A stretch of 64,000 nucleotides of DNA from Pseudoalteromonas sp049257235 (GTDB lineage Bacteria; Pseudomonadota; Gammaproteobacteria; Enterobacterales; Alteromonadaceae): assembly GCF_049257235.1 (NCBI RefSeq), contig NZ_JBMMUF010000009.1, positions 62,001 to 126,000 of the forward strand. Reading direction: 5' to 3'. The translations under genes and the position numbers were made by a program. A model generated the notes under the pieces. The model was not told the DNA's origin. It searched no databases and saw nothing but the letters and a program-made list of their open reading frames with translations. Positions 27,950 to 37,235 of this stretch are shown piece after piece (position 1 is the stretch's first letter; each line of letters begins with the position of its first letter).

Positions 27950-29887
27950 CTAACGTAGTGATTTAACTACTAGATTAACGCTTTTAGCTAATTCAGACTG
28001 TTGTTGTTTCTCAAGCTGTTGTTGTTGATACGCTTCTTCTACATACAACGTTTTTACGAGATGGATGTGCTGTGACAAATTCGGATGCTGTTTCGCTAAA
28101 TAATCAAGCTGTTGTAATGGTGTTAGTTGATGGGCACTCAGTAAGCCTAGCTCCTCGGCTTTATCAAATAGTTTTTTCACCTGTATTGCGCTGAAGCTCA
28201 TTATGATTTTGGGCTTGCGAGAGTGAATGATTAGCAACAGCAAGAGAATAAACCCGATACTCAGCACCACTATCACCATGCTATATTGAGCAAGTCGGTT
28301 GCCGAGCAAATCTTTAAGCATGGTGGATTGTTTTTCACGGTCAAAACCCAACACCCATTTAGTCCAGGTATAGTCCATTTCTTCGAGTTTTAATCTAAGC
28401 CATTGCAGACTCTCGAAACTGCCCAGTTGCAATAAACCAAAATCTAGATTGTCTAAAAACTCTTGTTGTAATTCTTGCACTTGCGATAATGAACCATTGA
28501 GACGCTCTGGTGCGACCACAGCGGTGGCATCAAAGCGTTGCCATTGCTCGCCATCATGATACTCGACCCATGCGTGAGCGTCATATTGATACACGGCAAG
28601 ATAATTTTGCTTGGTAATTTGCTCACCACCGAGGTAGCCAGACACTAATCGAGCAGGGATCCCGGCGCTGCGCATAATGAACGCGCTGACACTGGCATAG
28701 TGACCGCAAAAGCCACGCTGTGTTTGCGTTAAGAAAATATCTAATGAGTCACTGCCAGTGATAGGTGTTGGCGTTAATGTGTAGCTAAATCCTTGCTCAG
28801 CGTAATATTGATACAGTGCACCAATAAACTCTTCAGTTGTGGAGGTTTGTAACTTTAATTTGCGCGCTAACTCACGCGAACGTGGATTACCTTGTTGTGG
28901 TAACGCGGTGTAGTAGTCGACCAATGTGTCGTTGAGTACTTTTGTCTGATAAAAACTATATTTAAGTGGATATTGAAAACTCGATGCTGTCATATTTTTT
29001 CTACGTAATAACCCATCTCGCAGGTTATGTACTTCATCGGAGTTACTTTCACCGTACCCTAAAGTATAAAGCCATCGGTTACTGGTCTTTTCTAGATATA
29101 TCGTCGCGCTGTTCGTGCCTTGCGTTTGTTCTGATGGAAGCCTTAACCGCATGGGCTCATCACGCTTATTCCACGCTTTTCCGTCAAATTCCTCGTGTAA
29201 TATTGCTCGCCAATAGTAAGGACCTTGGGAAGGTCCGTTTGGAAATTCAGCGCGAAAAACAAGTTCATCTGATTTTGCGAGGCTCGCGATATTAAAGGGG
29301 TCCACTTTTTCATTTAACCCTGTTTTGGCCGAACTTGCGCCAGGTAATTTCCAAAATGCGGGGAGTTTTGGCACGAATACCAGCATAATGGCAGCGAGCG
29401 GTAGTGCCACAAGTAAGGATTGAAACGCCTTAACAAACGCAACGCGTGATTTTTTTACGCCACTTAATGCTGCCAGTGCAGCGGTGAGGCCAATGAAAAA
29501 CAATGCAACAGCAACGCTTGCATACAGTGATTGCTTAAATAGGAATACGGTTGATATACAAAAGAAGGTTAATACTGCGACGTTTTTTAGAGTATGAGCG
29601 GTTCTAGCTTGCAATAATTTTAAAATACTCGCTTGCAAGAGCATGGTCACGAACAAAAGTACGTTTTGCTTGAGGGTCACTGTGATAAACAACACTGCAA
29701 GTAAGGCAGCTGCAAGTAAGTTTATCACCAAGGGCCCGGGGCGCTGTGTTCTTTCCGTAGCCAACAGTAAGTTCCATAAACACAAAAGCAGTAAAACACT
29801 GAGCAGCATGGTTGGAAATTCGTCGCTGATAAGCGCCAAAATGCCAATGTAGATTAGACTCAGAATGATACTCGCAAAATTGACCAT
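27950..29887 (-). CDS. DUF3488/transglutaminase-like membrane protein (TgpA type)
   Basis: A 645-residue protein with about six N-terminal membrane helices, a periplasmic transglutaminase-like domain (GFCGHYASVSAFIMR with Cys, DAHAWVEY with His and Asp) and a further C-terminal helix. It matches the TgpA family. The third gene of a MoxR-DUF58-TgpA operon. The open frame runs back to 30022 inside DUF58, but the ATG at 29887 overlaps the DUF58 stop, so I chose it. The role is probably in cell-envelope or protein assembly; the substrate is unknown. Confidence 0.85.
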   Translation of the reverse strand: MVNFASIILSLIYIGILALISDEFPTMLLSVLLLLCLWNLLLATERTQRPGPLVINLLAAALLAVLFITVTLKQNVLLFVTMLLQASILKLLQARTAHTLKNVAVLTFFCISTVFLFKQSLYASVAVALFFIGLTAALAALSGVKKSRVAFVKAFQSLLVALPLAAIMLVFVPKLPAFWKLPGASSAKTGLNEKVDPFNIASLAKSDELVFRAEFPNGPSQGPYYWRAILHEEFDGKAWNKRDEPMRLRLPSEQTQGTNSATIYLEKTSNRWLYTLGYGESNSDEVHNLRDGLLRRKNMTASSFQYPLKYSFYQTKVLNDTLVDYYTALPQQGNPRSRELARKLKLQTSTTEEFIGALYQYYAEQGFSYTLTPTPITGSDSLDIFLTQTQRGFCGHYASVSAFIMRSAGIPARLVSGYLGGEQITKQNYLAVYQYDAHAWVEYHDGEQWQRFDATAVVAPERLNGSLSQVQELQQEFLDNLDFGLLQLGSFESLQWLRLKLEEMDYTWTKWVLGFDREKQSTMLKDLLGNRLAQYSMVIVVLSIGFILLLLLIIHSRKPKIIMSFSAIQVKKLFDKAEELGLLSAHQLTPLQQLDYLAKQHPNLSQHIHLVKTLYVEEAYQQQQLEKQQQSELAKSVNLVVKSLR

Positions 29888-29888
29888 A

Positions 29889-30866
29889 TCAGCTGGCACC
29901 TTGATTGAACGTAGCGAGCGCGCGTAATAACTTTTGATAGTGTGTCGCGCTGTTTTCTTGCCCAAATGATGCTGTTGGTAAGCGCATAGCCAAAGGTGTC
30001 TGGCTATTTTTTGCCATTTCAACCGAGTAAGCCATCATGCATAGTGCTTGTTCTGTATTCGTTTGGAACTGAGCAAAATCGAGAATGCGCGATTGATTCG
30101 ATTCTGTTACAAACTCTTTAACGAGGGTCTGTTCACGTTTGGCGTAATGTTTCCAAGATATACGTCGATAATCAACAAAATGCTTTTGCTCTTTAAGCCC
30201 ATCAAATTCATCATTACCTGATTGCACATGTTTACTTTGCGCTGCATTGTCTTCATCGCTGTCGTGCACTGCGAGTGATTGCGAATGGTTGAGCGGTGAA
30301 GGGTAAACAAAGTAGGGCGCGTTGGTATCGAGGTAGCTCCACACTTGTGCAAGACCAAAAGGAAAAGTGGAGGAAATTTTCATGCGCTGTGCGTTGTATT
30401 TACCTCTTTTATCATTATGACAGGTGATGACTACATCACTCATTACATCATCTGCATAGTCCACCAACACACAGGTCCCTTGCCAGTTAATCTTTATTGC
30501 ATGGCTGGTTCGATATTCATTTTTAACCCGCAGCTTCATTGCCGAAGGTTGGTTTGAAAAACAATCTGGGATATCAACGAATTCAATGGTCAATCCCTTC
30601 ATATTTACATAGGCCTGAATAAGCGACATTAACACCAACACCAGCATTAAGTAGGCGCAAACATGGATGAGGTTGTTTTGATAATTGGTCGCAAGCAAGA
30701 AATTGAGCACAGCAATCAGCAAGAAAAACATCCCAAGCTTGGATGGCAGAACATACAAAGTACTGTGATCTAGAGTGATTCGCTTCTTTTTGTGTTTATT
30801 GCGAAGTAACAGCGCCTCAATATAACTAGTCAGTGGAGCCATCGCCTTGTGAACAAAGGCAAACAT
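29889..30866 (-). CDS. DUF58 domain protein
   Basis: A 325-residue protein with two N-terminal membrane helices and a C-terminal DUF58 domain marked by EFDGLKEQKHFVDYRRI, the family's GxxLxxLRxYxxGDxxRxIxW-like core (here DYRRISWKHYAKRE). DUF58 proteins always travel with MoxR ATPases and may act as their adaptors or substrates. It lies 1 base downstream of moxR and overlaps the start of the transglutaminase gene. Confidence 0.88.
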   Translation of the reverse strand: MFAFVHKAMAPLTSYIEALLLRNKHKKKRITLDHSTLYVLPSKLGMFFLLIAVLNFLLATNYQNNLIHVCAYLMLVLVLMSLIQAYVNMKGLTIEFVDIPDCFSNQPSAMKLRVKNEYRTSHAIKINWQGTCVLVDYADDVMSDVVITCHNDKRGKYNAQRMKISSTFPFGLAQVWSYLDTNAPYFVYPSPLNHSQSLAVHDSDEDNAAQSKHVQSGNDEFDGLKEQKHFVDYRRISWKHYAKREQTLVKEFVTESNQSRILDFAQFQTNTEQALCMMAYSVEMAKNSQTPLAMRLPTASFGQENSATHYQKLLRALATFNQGAS

Positions 30867-30867
30867 A

Positions 30868-31776
30868 TTACAAGGGCACCTTTACCCGTCGTAATATATC
30901 GTCACATAAATTTGCTTGGCTATATGAATCATGCGGATTGATACGATGTTCACAAATGCTGGTAAATACAGCTTGTACATCTTCAGGCATAACAAAGTCT
31001 CTGCCTTCGATAAACGCCCATGCTTTGGCTCCTTGAGCCAATGCAATACTCGCACGCGGTGACAGAGGATGGGCAATATCTTTATCGTGGCGAGTGATTG
31101 TTACTAACGCCAAAATGTAATCAACAACCGTGTTGGCAATTGTGATTTGGTCCACTTGGCTTTGCATTTTTTTGAGCACGTCACAGGTAACTATGGCCGG
31201 TTTATCTTCATCTCTTTGTGGCCGAATACCTTTAATAAGCAACTTTTCTGCATCAGCTGGCGGAAAACCAAGGCTTAACCGCATGAAAAAACGGTCTAAT
31301 TGCGATTCTGGTAACGCGAATGTGCCAGATTGGTGCTGTGGGTTTTGCGTTGCAATGACAAAAAAAGGAGTAGGGAGCATGTAACGTTCAGAATCGATAC
31401 TCACACAGCCTTCTTCCATTGCTTCGAGAAGCGCACTTTGAGTTTTTGGGCCAGCTCGGTTTATTTCATCGGCCAGTACAACTTGACTGAATATGGGGCC
31501 TTTGTGAAAAGAAAATTGCTGTTCTTTGGTATTGAAGATGCTTGCACCGAGAATATCTGCTGGGAGTAAATCACTGGTGAACTGAATTCGTTGGTAGCTC
31601 ATGCCTAATGCTTGCGCTAAACCATGAGAAAGTGTTGTTTTTCCCATGCCGGGCAAGTCTTCTAACAACAAGTGGCCTCGAGCAAGCATGGCACATAACG
31701 CCAATTTAATTTGTTGTTCTTTACCAAAAATAACGTCTGCAAGACCAAGCGTTAATTGCGTTAATTTTTCTCTCAT
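30868..31776 (-). CDS. MoxR-family AAA+ ATPase
   Basis: A 302-residue AAA+ ATPase of the MoxR family. Walker A GLPGMGKTTLSHGLA, Walker B VVLADEINRAGPKTQSALLEAMEE and the C-terminal lid (LSPRASIALAQGA) are intact. MoxR proteins work as chaperones or activators of the DUF58/von Willebrand and transglutaminase partners encoded next to them. It follows the response regulator gene by 5 bases. Confidence 0.92.
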   Translation of the reverse strand: MREKLTQLTLGLADVIFGKEQQIKLALCAMLARGHLLLEDLPGMGKTTLSHGLAQALGMSYQRIQFTSDLLPADILGASIFNTKEQQFSFHKGPIFSQVVLADEINRAGPKTQSALLEAMEEGCVSIDSERYMLPTPFFVIATQNPQHQSGTFALPESQLDRFFMRLSLGFPPADAEKLLIKGIRPQRDEDKPAIVTCDVLKKMQSQVDQITIANTVVDYILALVTITRHDKDIAHPLSPRASIALAQGAKAWAFIEGRDFVMPEDVQAVFTSICEHRINPHDSYSQANLCDDILRRVKVPL

Positions 31777-31781
31777 GTGAT

Positions 31782-32162
31782 TTAACTAAGCTCCAATCGC
31801 TTCATAACCATATCAACCTTATTGGCGTTAAAAGGTTTGCTGATGTATTCCTGTGCACCGAATTCCCAATTATGTTCTACGTTTTCAAAGGAATTGTGAT
31901 CAGCGCAAAGAATAATTTGGCTATGAGGATTGGCTTCACTTAAATAACTAACAATGTCACAACCATCAGAATCTGGAAGTGCAACGTCAACAAAAATCAC
32001 GCGGGGTTCGATTTGTTTAATGATAGGTGTAGCATCACTGATATCAGTGGTCTCACAGATCTGGTCATAACCGAGCTCTGTAAGAATTGTACTCAAGGAG
32101 CGTCGCATCGACTTATCATCATCGATAATAAGAATGGGCTCTAAAGGACGAACAAATTCCAT
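31782..32162 (-). CDS. single-domain response regulator
   Basis: A 126-residue receiver domain with no output domain. The acidic pocket (DDD near residues 14-16), phospho-acceptor Asp59 in VIFVDVALPDSDG and Lys in YISKPF are present. As first gene before moxR it may switch the MoxR/DUF58/TgpA system in response to a sensor kinase encoded elsewhere. No kinase is nearby. It marks the left edge of the accessory island. Confidence 0.88.
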   Translation of the reverse strand: MEFVRPLEPILIIDDDKSMRRSLSTILTELGYDQICETTDISDATPIIKQIEPRVIFVDVALPDSDGCDIVSYLSEANPHSQIILCADHNSFENVEHNWEFGAQEYISKPFNANKVDMVMKRLELS

Positions 32163-33198
32163 AATGCATCTTTTTATTCGTGTTTTGATTAATACTATGC
32201 GATAAATTGTGATTGCTCAATATGTAAGACTCTTTAATACAAGTAGTTAGGCATGTAGTACGCAAAATGTTGTTATCAATTCACACGTAATCAGTATAAG
32301 TGCCAAACATTACATGAAGATCATAATGCACGTTGAAAATGTCCGATACCGTCTAGTATTGGACATAAAGTGCATTATAGAATCACCATATAGTTAATAT
32401 CTTATAATTTATGTTATGTTAAATTAACTATTAATATAGATAAAGCGGCTCCATGGTTAGACAGAATGATGGTGATTCTCATGAGAACTCAGAATGACCT
32501 CTTATTCTTAAATTGGCTTTGCATTCTGAGATGTGACTTTATTGTTTATTTTATGTTGCAGCTGGGATTTACCCAAAGGCAAACTCCTCAGCCTCGGCTT
32601 TTTAGCCCTGAAATGAATTTGTCACCAAACTGATTCTTCACTTTTGCCGGTCAGCCAGCCTTGAGAACAGCTCCAAAGCCAGAAAAACAAAGCTCCGTGA
32701 ACATAGAACAGCTAGTGTGAGTATTTTGATTCAAATATCAAAATAAATCACCAAGACATTCGGACGATATTCCTCTTGCACTACCGACATTCGAAGATTC
32801 CCCTGGCTCAGTATTCGTTACGATATATTCAACTAAATACCTGCCTATTTACATCTTCTTCAAATCTGTAATTGGGAGTCTTAGTCACTTTTGACAAACA
32901 AATTTTAATTTCGTTGAGTTTTGATTCATCTCTTCGACTTTAAACTTCTGCCATTAATGCTTTTCTACAAATTCATTGCTTTTAAATCAGAGATTGCAGG
33001 TTTCTTATCGAGTGAATTAGACAACGTTTGATATCCCAAATGCATTTGATTTAATTTCACTCATATAAATTGCCCTAAATTCCAACCTTCACATCTAATG
33101 CCACTTTCATCTTCCAGTGTGACTAAAGGCGTTAGCTTGAAGCGTTCCCTCTTCGAGTGAAGCCATACATCCAACCTAATCTAGAAACTTGCTAACTC
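32163..33198. other. island left edge, long region without a supported gene
   Basis: 1036 bases with no convincing reading frame on either strand. It holds an inverted repeat at 32340-32365 (TGTCCGATAC / GTATTGGACA), an 11-mer equal to a XerD-type arm at 32414-32424 (TTATGTTAAAT), and a hairpin with perfect 9-base arms CTCAGAATG at 32488-32496 and CATTCTGAG at 32522-32530. Broken frames on the minus strand may be decayed genes. Nothing more can be supported. Confidence 0.5.
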
Positions 33199-35262
33199 TT
33201 ACTCTTCCATATTATTTCGAATTCCAGAAGAGATATCTCCTTTATTATCCTCTAGGTTTATAGTTACTTCTTCAGCTTCAACATCATAGTTTACTTCAGC
33301 ATCATCAATGAAACCTACAGGTAGACCATTCTCTCTTTCCGAGCTGAAATGTGCCACGATAAACCCTTCAAAATCACTTATAATATGGCTAGGAACATCA
33401 TTATCGACAAGTATAAATTGGCATGTTTCACCTGAGTTTTCATATTCTTCGGCAAGATTAATTATGTGCTGAAATATGTTCTGATATTTTGTTGGATCAG
33501 ACACACCCTCATTTAAATCTGAGGTGACTGATGTCTCTTCCGCATACTTACTTTTTGTCTTACCTAAATATTTACCAACAGTATCAATCATTAGAAAAGA
33601 TGGATAACTCATTTGTCGAGATAAAGCTTCTGCCATAAATGAACAGAGGTAACCTATACAAATAATTGTTCTCAACCCTCCAGATGTAATATTTTGGTAA
33701 TCGACGCCCCTAACAACAGGGAAGAACTTATTGCGGGTGAGCAAAATCCCCGTAGGGTCTTTGATCCTAATAAAGTCTAAGTAATCTTTTAAGCTATCTC
33801 CCATACTGCTGAGTATTTCATCCATAGAAGGAGCCTTCTTTTCTAGCTCCTCTAACTGCGTTTTCAACCTTTCGATATCCTTATCTAAGGATAATTTCTT
33901 TTTATTTAATAAGTTATGCTGATTTCTAATTTTTAATCGTGAAACTAATTCAGCTCTTTTTTGCTCTAATCTTCCAAGCTCAATAACAAAAGTATCTCTT
34001 TCGGAAATATAAGGCGAAACAATGTCTTTAGTGTGTATTTCAATTACACTCCTTGCTTTGTTCCTTTGTGAAACTAACTCAATTAGATTAGCCTTAGAAA
34101 TTTCCCATTGCTTACGGCTTTCATTTATTAAATTTTCTGTATCCCTAACACGTCTTTTCAGGGAGTTAACTTCATGTTTGACTTTTTCTGCTTCAGGGAT
34201 TTCAAATCTTTGCTTAGCTACTTCAATTTCAAGTGTATTGTCACAAACTGGACACAATGAAACTTCTTGGTCTATTTCGCCAATAACTTTTCGAGCAGAA
34301 ACCGAGGCATTGAATTTAGATATATCCGTCAAGTAATCATTTTTAAGGCGAGTGAATCTTTCTATCTTGTCTGCAAGCTGGGAAATTTCATTTTGTTTAC
34401 ATTGTAAGTCGATTTCTATTTCTTCTAACGCAGATTTAGCTGCTTGATATATATCATCGTCTCCAATCGCACGTTCATTCAGCGATTTAATCTGCTCTTT
34501 TAAGTCAGAAATGTCTGAGTCAACTTTCGTAACCGTGTTATCTAGCCCGGCAAAGCTTCCAAAACCAGACTCTCTAAGAAACTCAGAAACACTGTTGAAT
34601 TTTCGCTCAATCTCACTTCGTTCAGATGACTTGGATGATATTTCTTGGCTTAACTCAGCTGTTTGACTGTCTAATGTATTAAATAAGTATTTGAATACTT
34701 CCGCTACTTTACTCTCTAAGAAATAATCACCTCTATGCAAAAACCTTTTACTACCTAAATCGTCCTGATCTACGTAACAAAATTTAAAAATGTCGCGAAA
34801 GCTTAGTCTGCTCAAGCCAGAGTTATCTTTGGTTGGTGCATCTTTGATTTTTATATTTGTGAGATTAAGAGCGGACAAGAGAAAATCTGAGAAAAATTCG
34901 TATTCTTCCTGTTCTTTTAACTTCTTAAAATTAGGGATATATTTTTTACAAGCGAATTCTTCAACTTTAGCATATTCGCACGGATAAACTTCTATCAACG
35001 CCGATGGGTTAAATATATCTCGTTTTATAGTGTACCTATCTTCATTGAGGTAGACATCTAAGACTGCATAACGCGCCACTGCCTCTATTTCTGGATAGGT
35101 ATCAAATTTTTTAGCTCCCAGCAGATAATTTATAAGATTCAATATACTGGACTTTCCTGTTGCAATATCACCATAAATGATATTCACACCCGGATTAAAA
35201 TTAACTGTATAGTTTTTTCTTCGACCAACAACAACTAATTGATTTATAAGAATGCTACTCAC
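33199..35262 (-). CDS. DUF3732-type ABC ATPase of a putative ABC-3C system
   Basis: A 687-residue SMC/RecN-like ABC ATPase. Walker A GDIATGKSS is at about 31-39. A long central coiled coil is split by a CPVCD hinge that resembles a zinc hook. The ABC signature region SGGLRTIICIGYL and Walker B SFLMIDTVGKYLG are near the C-terminus. The DUF3732-like family supplies the ATPase of ABC-three-component (ABC-3C) conflict systems. It sits 3 bases after the middle-component gene, as the last gene of that operon. Low GC and AT-rich codons differ from the core genes. Confidence 0.85.
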   Translation of the reverse strand: MSSILINQLVVVGRRKNYTVNFNPGVNIIYGDIATGKSSILNLINYLLGAKKFDTYPEIEAVARYAVLDVYLNEDRYTIKRDIFNPSALIEVYPCEYAKVEEFACKKYIPNFKKLKEQEEYEFFSDFLLSALNLTNIKIKDAPTKDNSGLSRLSFRDIFKFCYVDQDDLGSKRFLHRGDYFLESKVAEVFKYLFNTLDSQTAELSQEISSKSSERSEIERKFNSVSEFLRESGFGSFAGLDNTVTKVDSDISDLKEQIKSLNERAIGDDDIYQAAKSALEEIEIDLQCKQNEISQLADKIERFTRLKNDYLTDISKFNASVSARKVIGEIDQEVSLCPVCDNTLEIEVAKQRFEIPEAEKVKHEVNSLKRRVRDTENLINESRKQWEISKANLIELVSQRNKARSVIEIHTKDIVSPYISERDTFVIELGRLEQKRAELVSRLKIRNQHNLLNKKKLSLDKDIERLKTQLEELEKKAPSMDEILSSMGDSLKDYLDFIRIKDPTGILLTRNKFFPVVRGVDYQNITSGGLRTIICIGYLCSFMAEALSRQMSYPSFLMIDTVGKYLGKTKSKYAEETSVTSDLNEGVSDPTKYQNIFQHIINLAEEYENSGETCQFILVDNDVPSHIISDFEGFIVAHFSSERENGLPVGFIDDAEVNYDVEAEEVTINLEDNKGDISSGIRNNMEE

Positions 35263-35264
35263 GT

Positions 35265-35792
35265 TCAGATTCCCTTCTTAATAACTTGGTTTAATGTTTG
35301 GTTTATCTTATTTTCTGATAGTGATTGCACGTCATATAAACTCTGACAAATCAATCGAATGTTATAAAAGTAGTCATCAGTAAGCTTAGCCGCAGCCTCT
35401 ACACCTAGTGAAGTTAACTTATAAAAAAAACCGCCCTTCTTTTTATAAATAATTTCTAATAATTTATTGGCGACTAAAATTGTTAACAGTGCTTTAACTG
35501 ACTCCCGATCAAACAATGCATCAAAATTCGGAGCTAATGTATTAACAGAAAATGTATCCTGATAGTCCAGTATTACAGAAGATTTTCCTAAACTATTTAA
35601 AAACTGATTACAGACAACAGGGTTTTGAACCAAATACAGGTAGGCATGAAGTTTTCCATTATTGAGAGTTAATTTGCCTCTTTTTGTCTGGCATAAACTT
35701 TCAACAATTATAATTACAGTTGCTAAATTAGCGTGGATATCCAACTCAGGTTCAAGGAAAGGTAATGCCATTTTATTTGTTTTCCATGTCAA
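35265..35792 (-). CDS. ABC-3C middle component-like protein
   Basis: A 175-residue protein of helical, winged-helix-like character with no catalytic motif. Its size, its position between the hydrolase and the ABC ATPase, and its tight spacing (20-base overlap with the hydrolase gene, 2-base gap to the ATPase gene) fit the middle component of an ABC-3C system, which links effector and ATPase. Assignment is mostly from context; I cannot assign the MC subtype. Confidence 0.7.
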   Translation of the reverse strand: MTWKTNKMALPFLEPELDIHANLATVIIIVESLCQTKRGKLTLNNGKLHAYLYLVQNPVVCNQFLNSLGKSSVILDYQDTFSVNTLAPNFDALFDRESVKALLTILVANKLLEIIYKKKGGFFYKLTSLGVEAAAKLTDDYFYNIRLICQSLYDVQSLSENKINQTLNQVIKKGI

Positions 35793-36996
35793 TTGACTTG
35801 CTTTCAGTCCACCATATATCTAGTTCTTTTTCATTGGCTAGTTGATGCAGCATTCCTTTCTTATGGTAATTTTTTAAAGTCGGTATCAAGCTTTTTAGTA
35901 ATCTAGAGTCTTCATCTGAAATTTTTTCATATACTTCACTTAAAAGAAGGCCTGAATTTATTTTATCATTTGCTAAAAATTTACAGTAACTATCTTTATA
36001 TAATTGACGGATGTTTACAAATAACTCTTCTAGCTTTTGCTTATCATACCTAGACTTAAACAACTTTCTTACATACTCAGCATTAAAATAAAGCTCTTTA
36101 GCGGTTTCCTGAGTATCTAAATGTATATCCCCAATTATTAGCTTTATTACAAAAAGCTGGTCATCAAAACTACTTTCTTCAGTGTTTAACTTTTGATAGC
36201 CAGCGTCATTTAGCTTTACGTAAGTTCTAGTTTCTTCAATAAAAGGTATAACGGCATTTACAACAATACAGCTTGAACTTTCTGGTTTTGCAATGGATGT
36301 GTGATCTCGCGCCACCGAGATTATATCTTTCTCTTGATCGTCTATAGCGACTGCACTTGCTTTACTGACCAGCTCATCATAACTTCCTCTAAAATACTTA
36401 GTCCTAGGCTTATTTGACAAGTTTATCCATTCTTGATTTAGCCAACCAATGAAGTCGCATACAGGCCTTAAATTATCAACCTGTAAATTAGAGCTAAATA
36501 ACCTCCCTATCGAAGCAGCTTCAGCACCCATATGAGGAACGGCTAAGGAAATGAACAATTTTACTTTTGTTTCACCACTTGATTTCAATTCATCAATAAT
36601 CATTGATTTAGTAACCAACCCTCCCATGCTATGGGCAATAACATATATATTGTCATATTGAGATAATGTAAATCGAAGGTGATTACTTAAATTGCTCGAA
36701 AGTTCTTTAATATCTAGGTTTTTTTCTTTTGTATGAGTCTTACCGCGAAGGAAGTTCTTAAATTTACGAAATTTCTCTTTAGCAGCAGCTAATTTGTTAG
36801 TGAGACTAGTAAAATAGCTATAGGATGCAATATCGAAGTTTGCAGCAATAGTTTCATTTTGGCTGAGCAACGTTGGGAATGTAGAACCATTATCATTTCT
36901 CCATGTGTGTTCTACATCGCCTGTAAAACCATGAATAAACAATATTAAATTGCGGCAATTTTCTCTTTGTTGTGTAAAAATAAAATCCTGTTCCAT
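35773..36996 (-). CDS. alpha/beta-hydrolase effector with ABC-3C-like C-terminal domain
   Basis: A 407-residue protein. The first part is a lipase-like alpha/beta hydrolase: oxyanion motif IHGFTGD, nucleophile elbow AHSMGGL with Ser123, and a catalytic His near residue 232 in RDHTSIAKP. The last 150 residues form a separate helical domain ending in GMLHQLANEKELDIWW, typical of the domain that connects ABC-3C effectors to the other two components. It may cut lipids or another ester once triggered. It is preceded 14 bases upstream by a 45-residue membrane protein. Confidence 0.82.
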   Translation of the reverse strand: MEQDFIFTQQRENCRNLILFIHGFTGDVEHTWRNDNGSTFPTLLSQNETIAANFDIASYSYFTSLTNKLAAAKEKFRKFKNFLRGKTHTKEKNLDIKELSSNLSNHLRFTLSQYDNIYVIAHSMGGLVTKSMIIDELKSSGETKVKLFISLAVPHMGAEAASIGRLFSSNLQVDNLRPVCDFIGWLNQEWINLSNKPRTKYFRGSYDELVSKASAVAIDDQEKDIISVARDHTSIAKPESSSCIVVNAVIPFIEETRTYVKLNDAGYQKLNTEESSFDDQLFVIKLIIGDIHLDTQETAKELYFNAEYVRKLFKSRYDKQKLEELFVNIRQLYKDSYCKFLANDKINSGLLLSEVYEKISDEDSRLLKSLIPTLKNYHKKGMLHQLANEKELDIWWTESKSIDMENK

Positions 36997-37010
36997 TAAT
37001 TACAACATCC

Positions 37011-37148
37011 TTATTTATTGTTTAGAAAAAGCACCAATGGTTCATCATACTCTATTTGATATTCTCGGTAAGAGCAAACCTTTGCGGTGGCTAAAATAGC
37101 CCCGATGATGACACCAACTAATCCAATAAGGGCCGCTTCTAGTTTCAT
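37011..37148 (-). CDS. small single-pass membrane protein in the ABC-3C operon
   Basis: A 45-residue ORF, ATG at 37148, stop at 37011. It begins with MKLEAALIGLVGVIIGAILA, a clear single membrane helix, followed by a polar tail (YREYQIEYDEPLVL). AGGAA sits 8 bases before the ATG. The stop is 14 bases before the hydrolase gene, which has its own AAGGA site. It is short for automatic annotation. It may anchor the system at the membrane or act as an immunity-like or holin-like partner; this is inference. Confidence 0.65.
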   Translation of the reverse strand: MKLEAALIGLVGVIIGAILATAKVCSYREYQIEYDEPLVLFLNNK

Positions 37149-37235
37149 TTTTAATATTCCTATTCAAACTTAAGCACCTTGCTACAACTAGGTGCGTTGC
37201 TTCAAGGTGCCCGGTAATAAAATTGAACATCAAAT

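Noticed and set aside
32414..32424. chromosome dimer resolution site (dif)
   Set aside because: Only one arm (TTATGTTAAAT) matches; the other half does not resemble a XerC arm, and an 11-base AT-rich match can occur by chance.
37045..37233. 62-residue ORF on the minus strand
   Set aside because: It lies in another frame over the 45-residue gene, is basic without pattern, and has no ribosome site.
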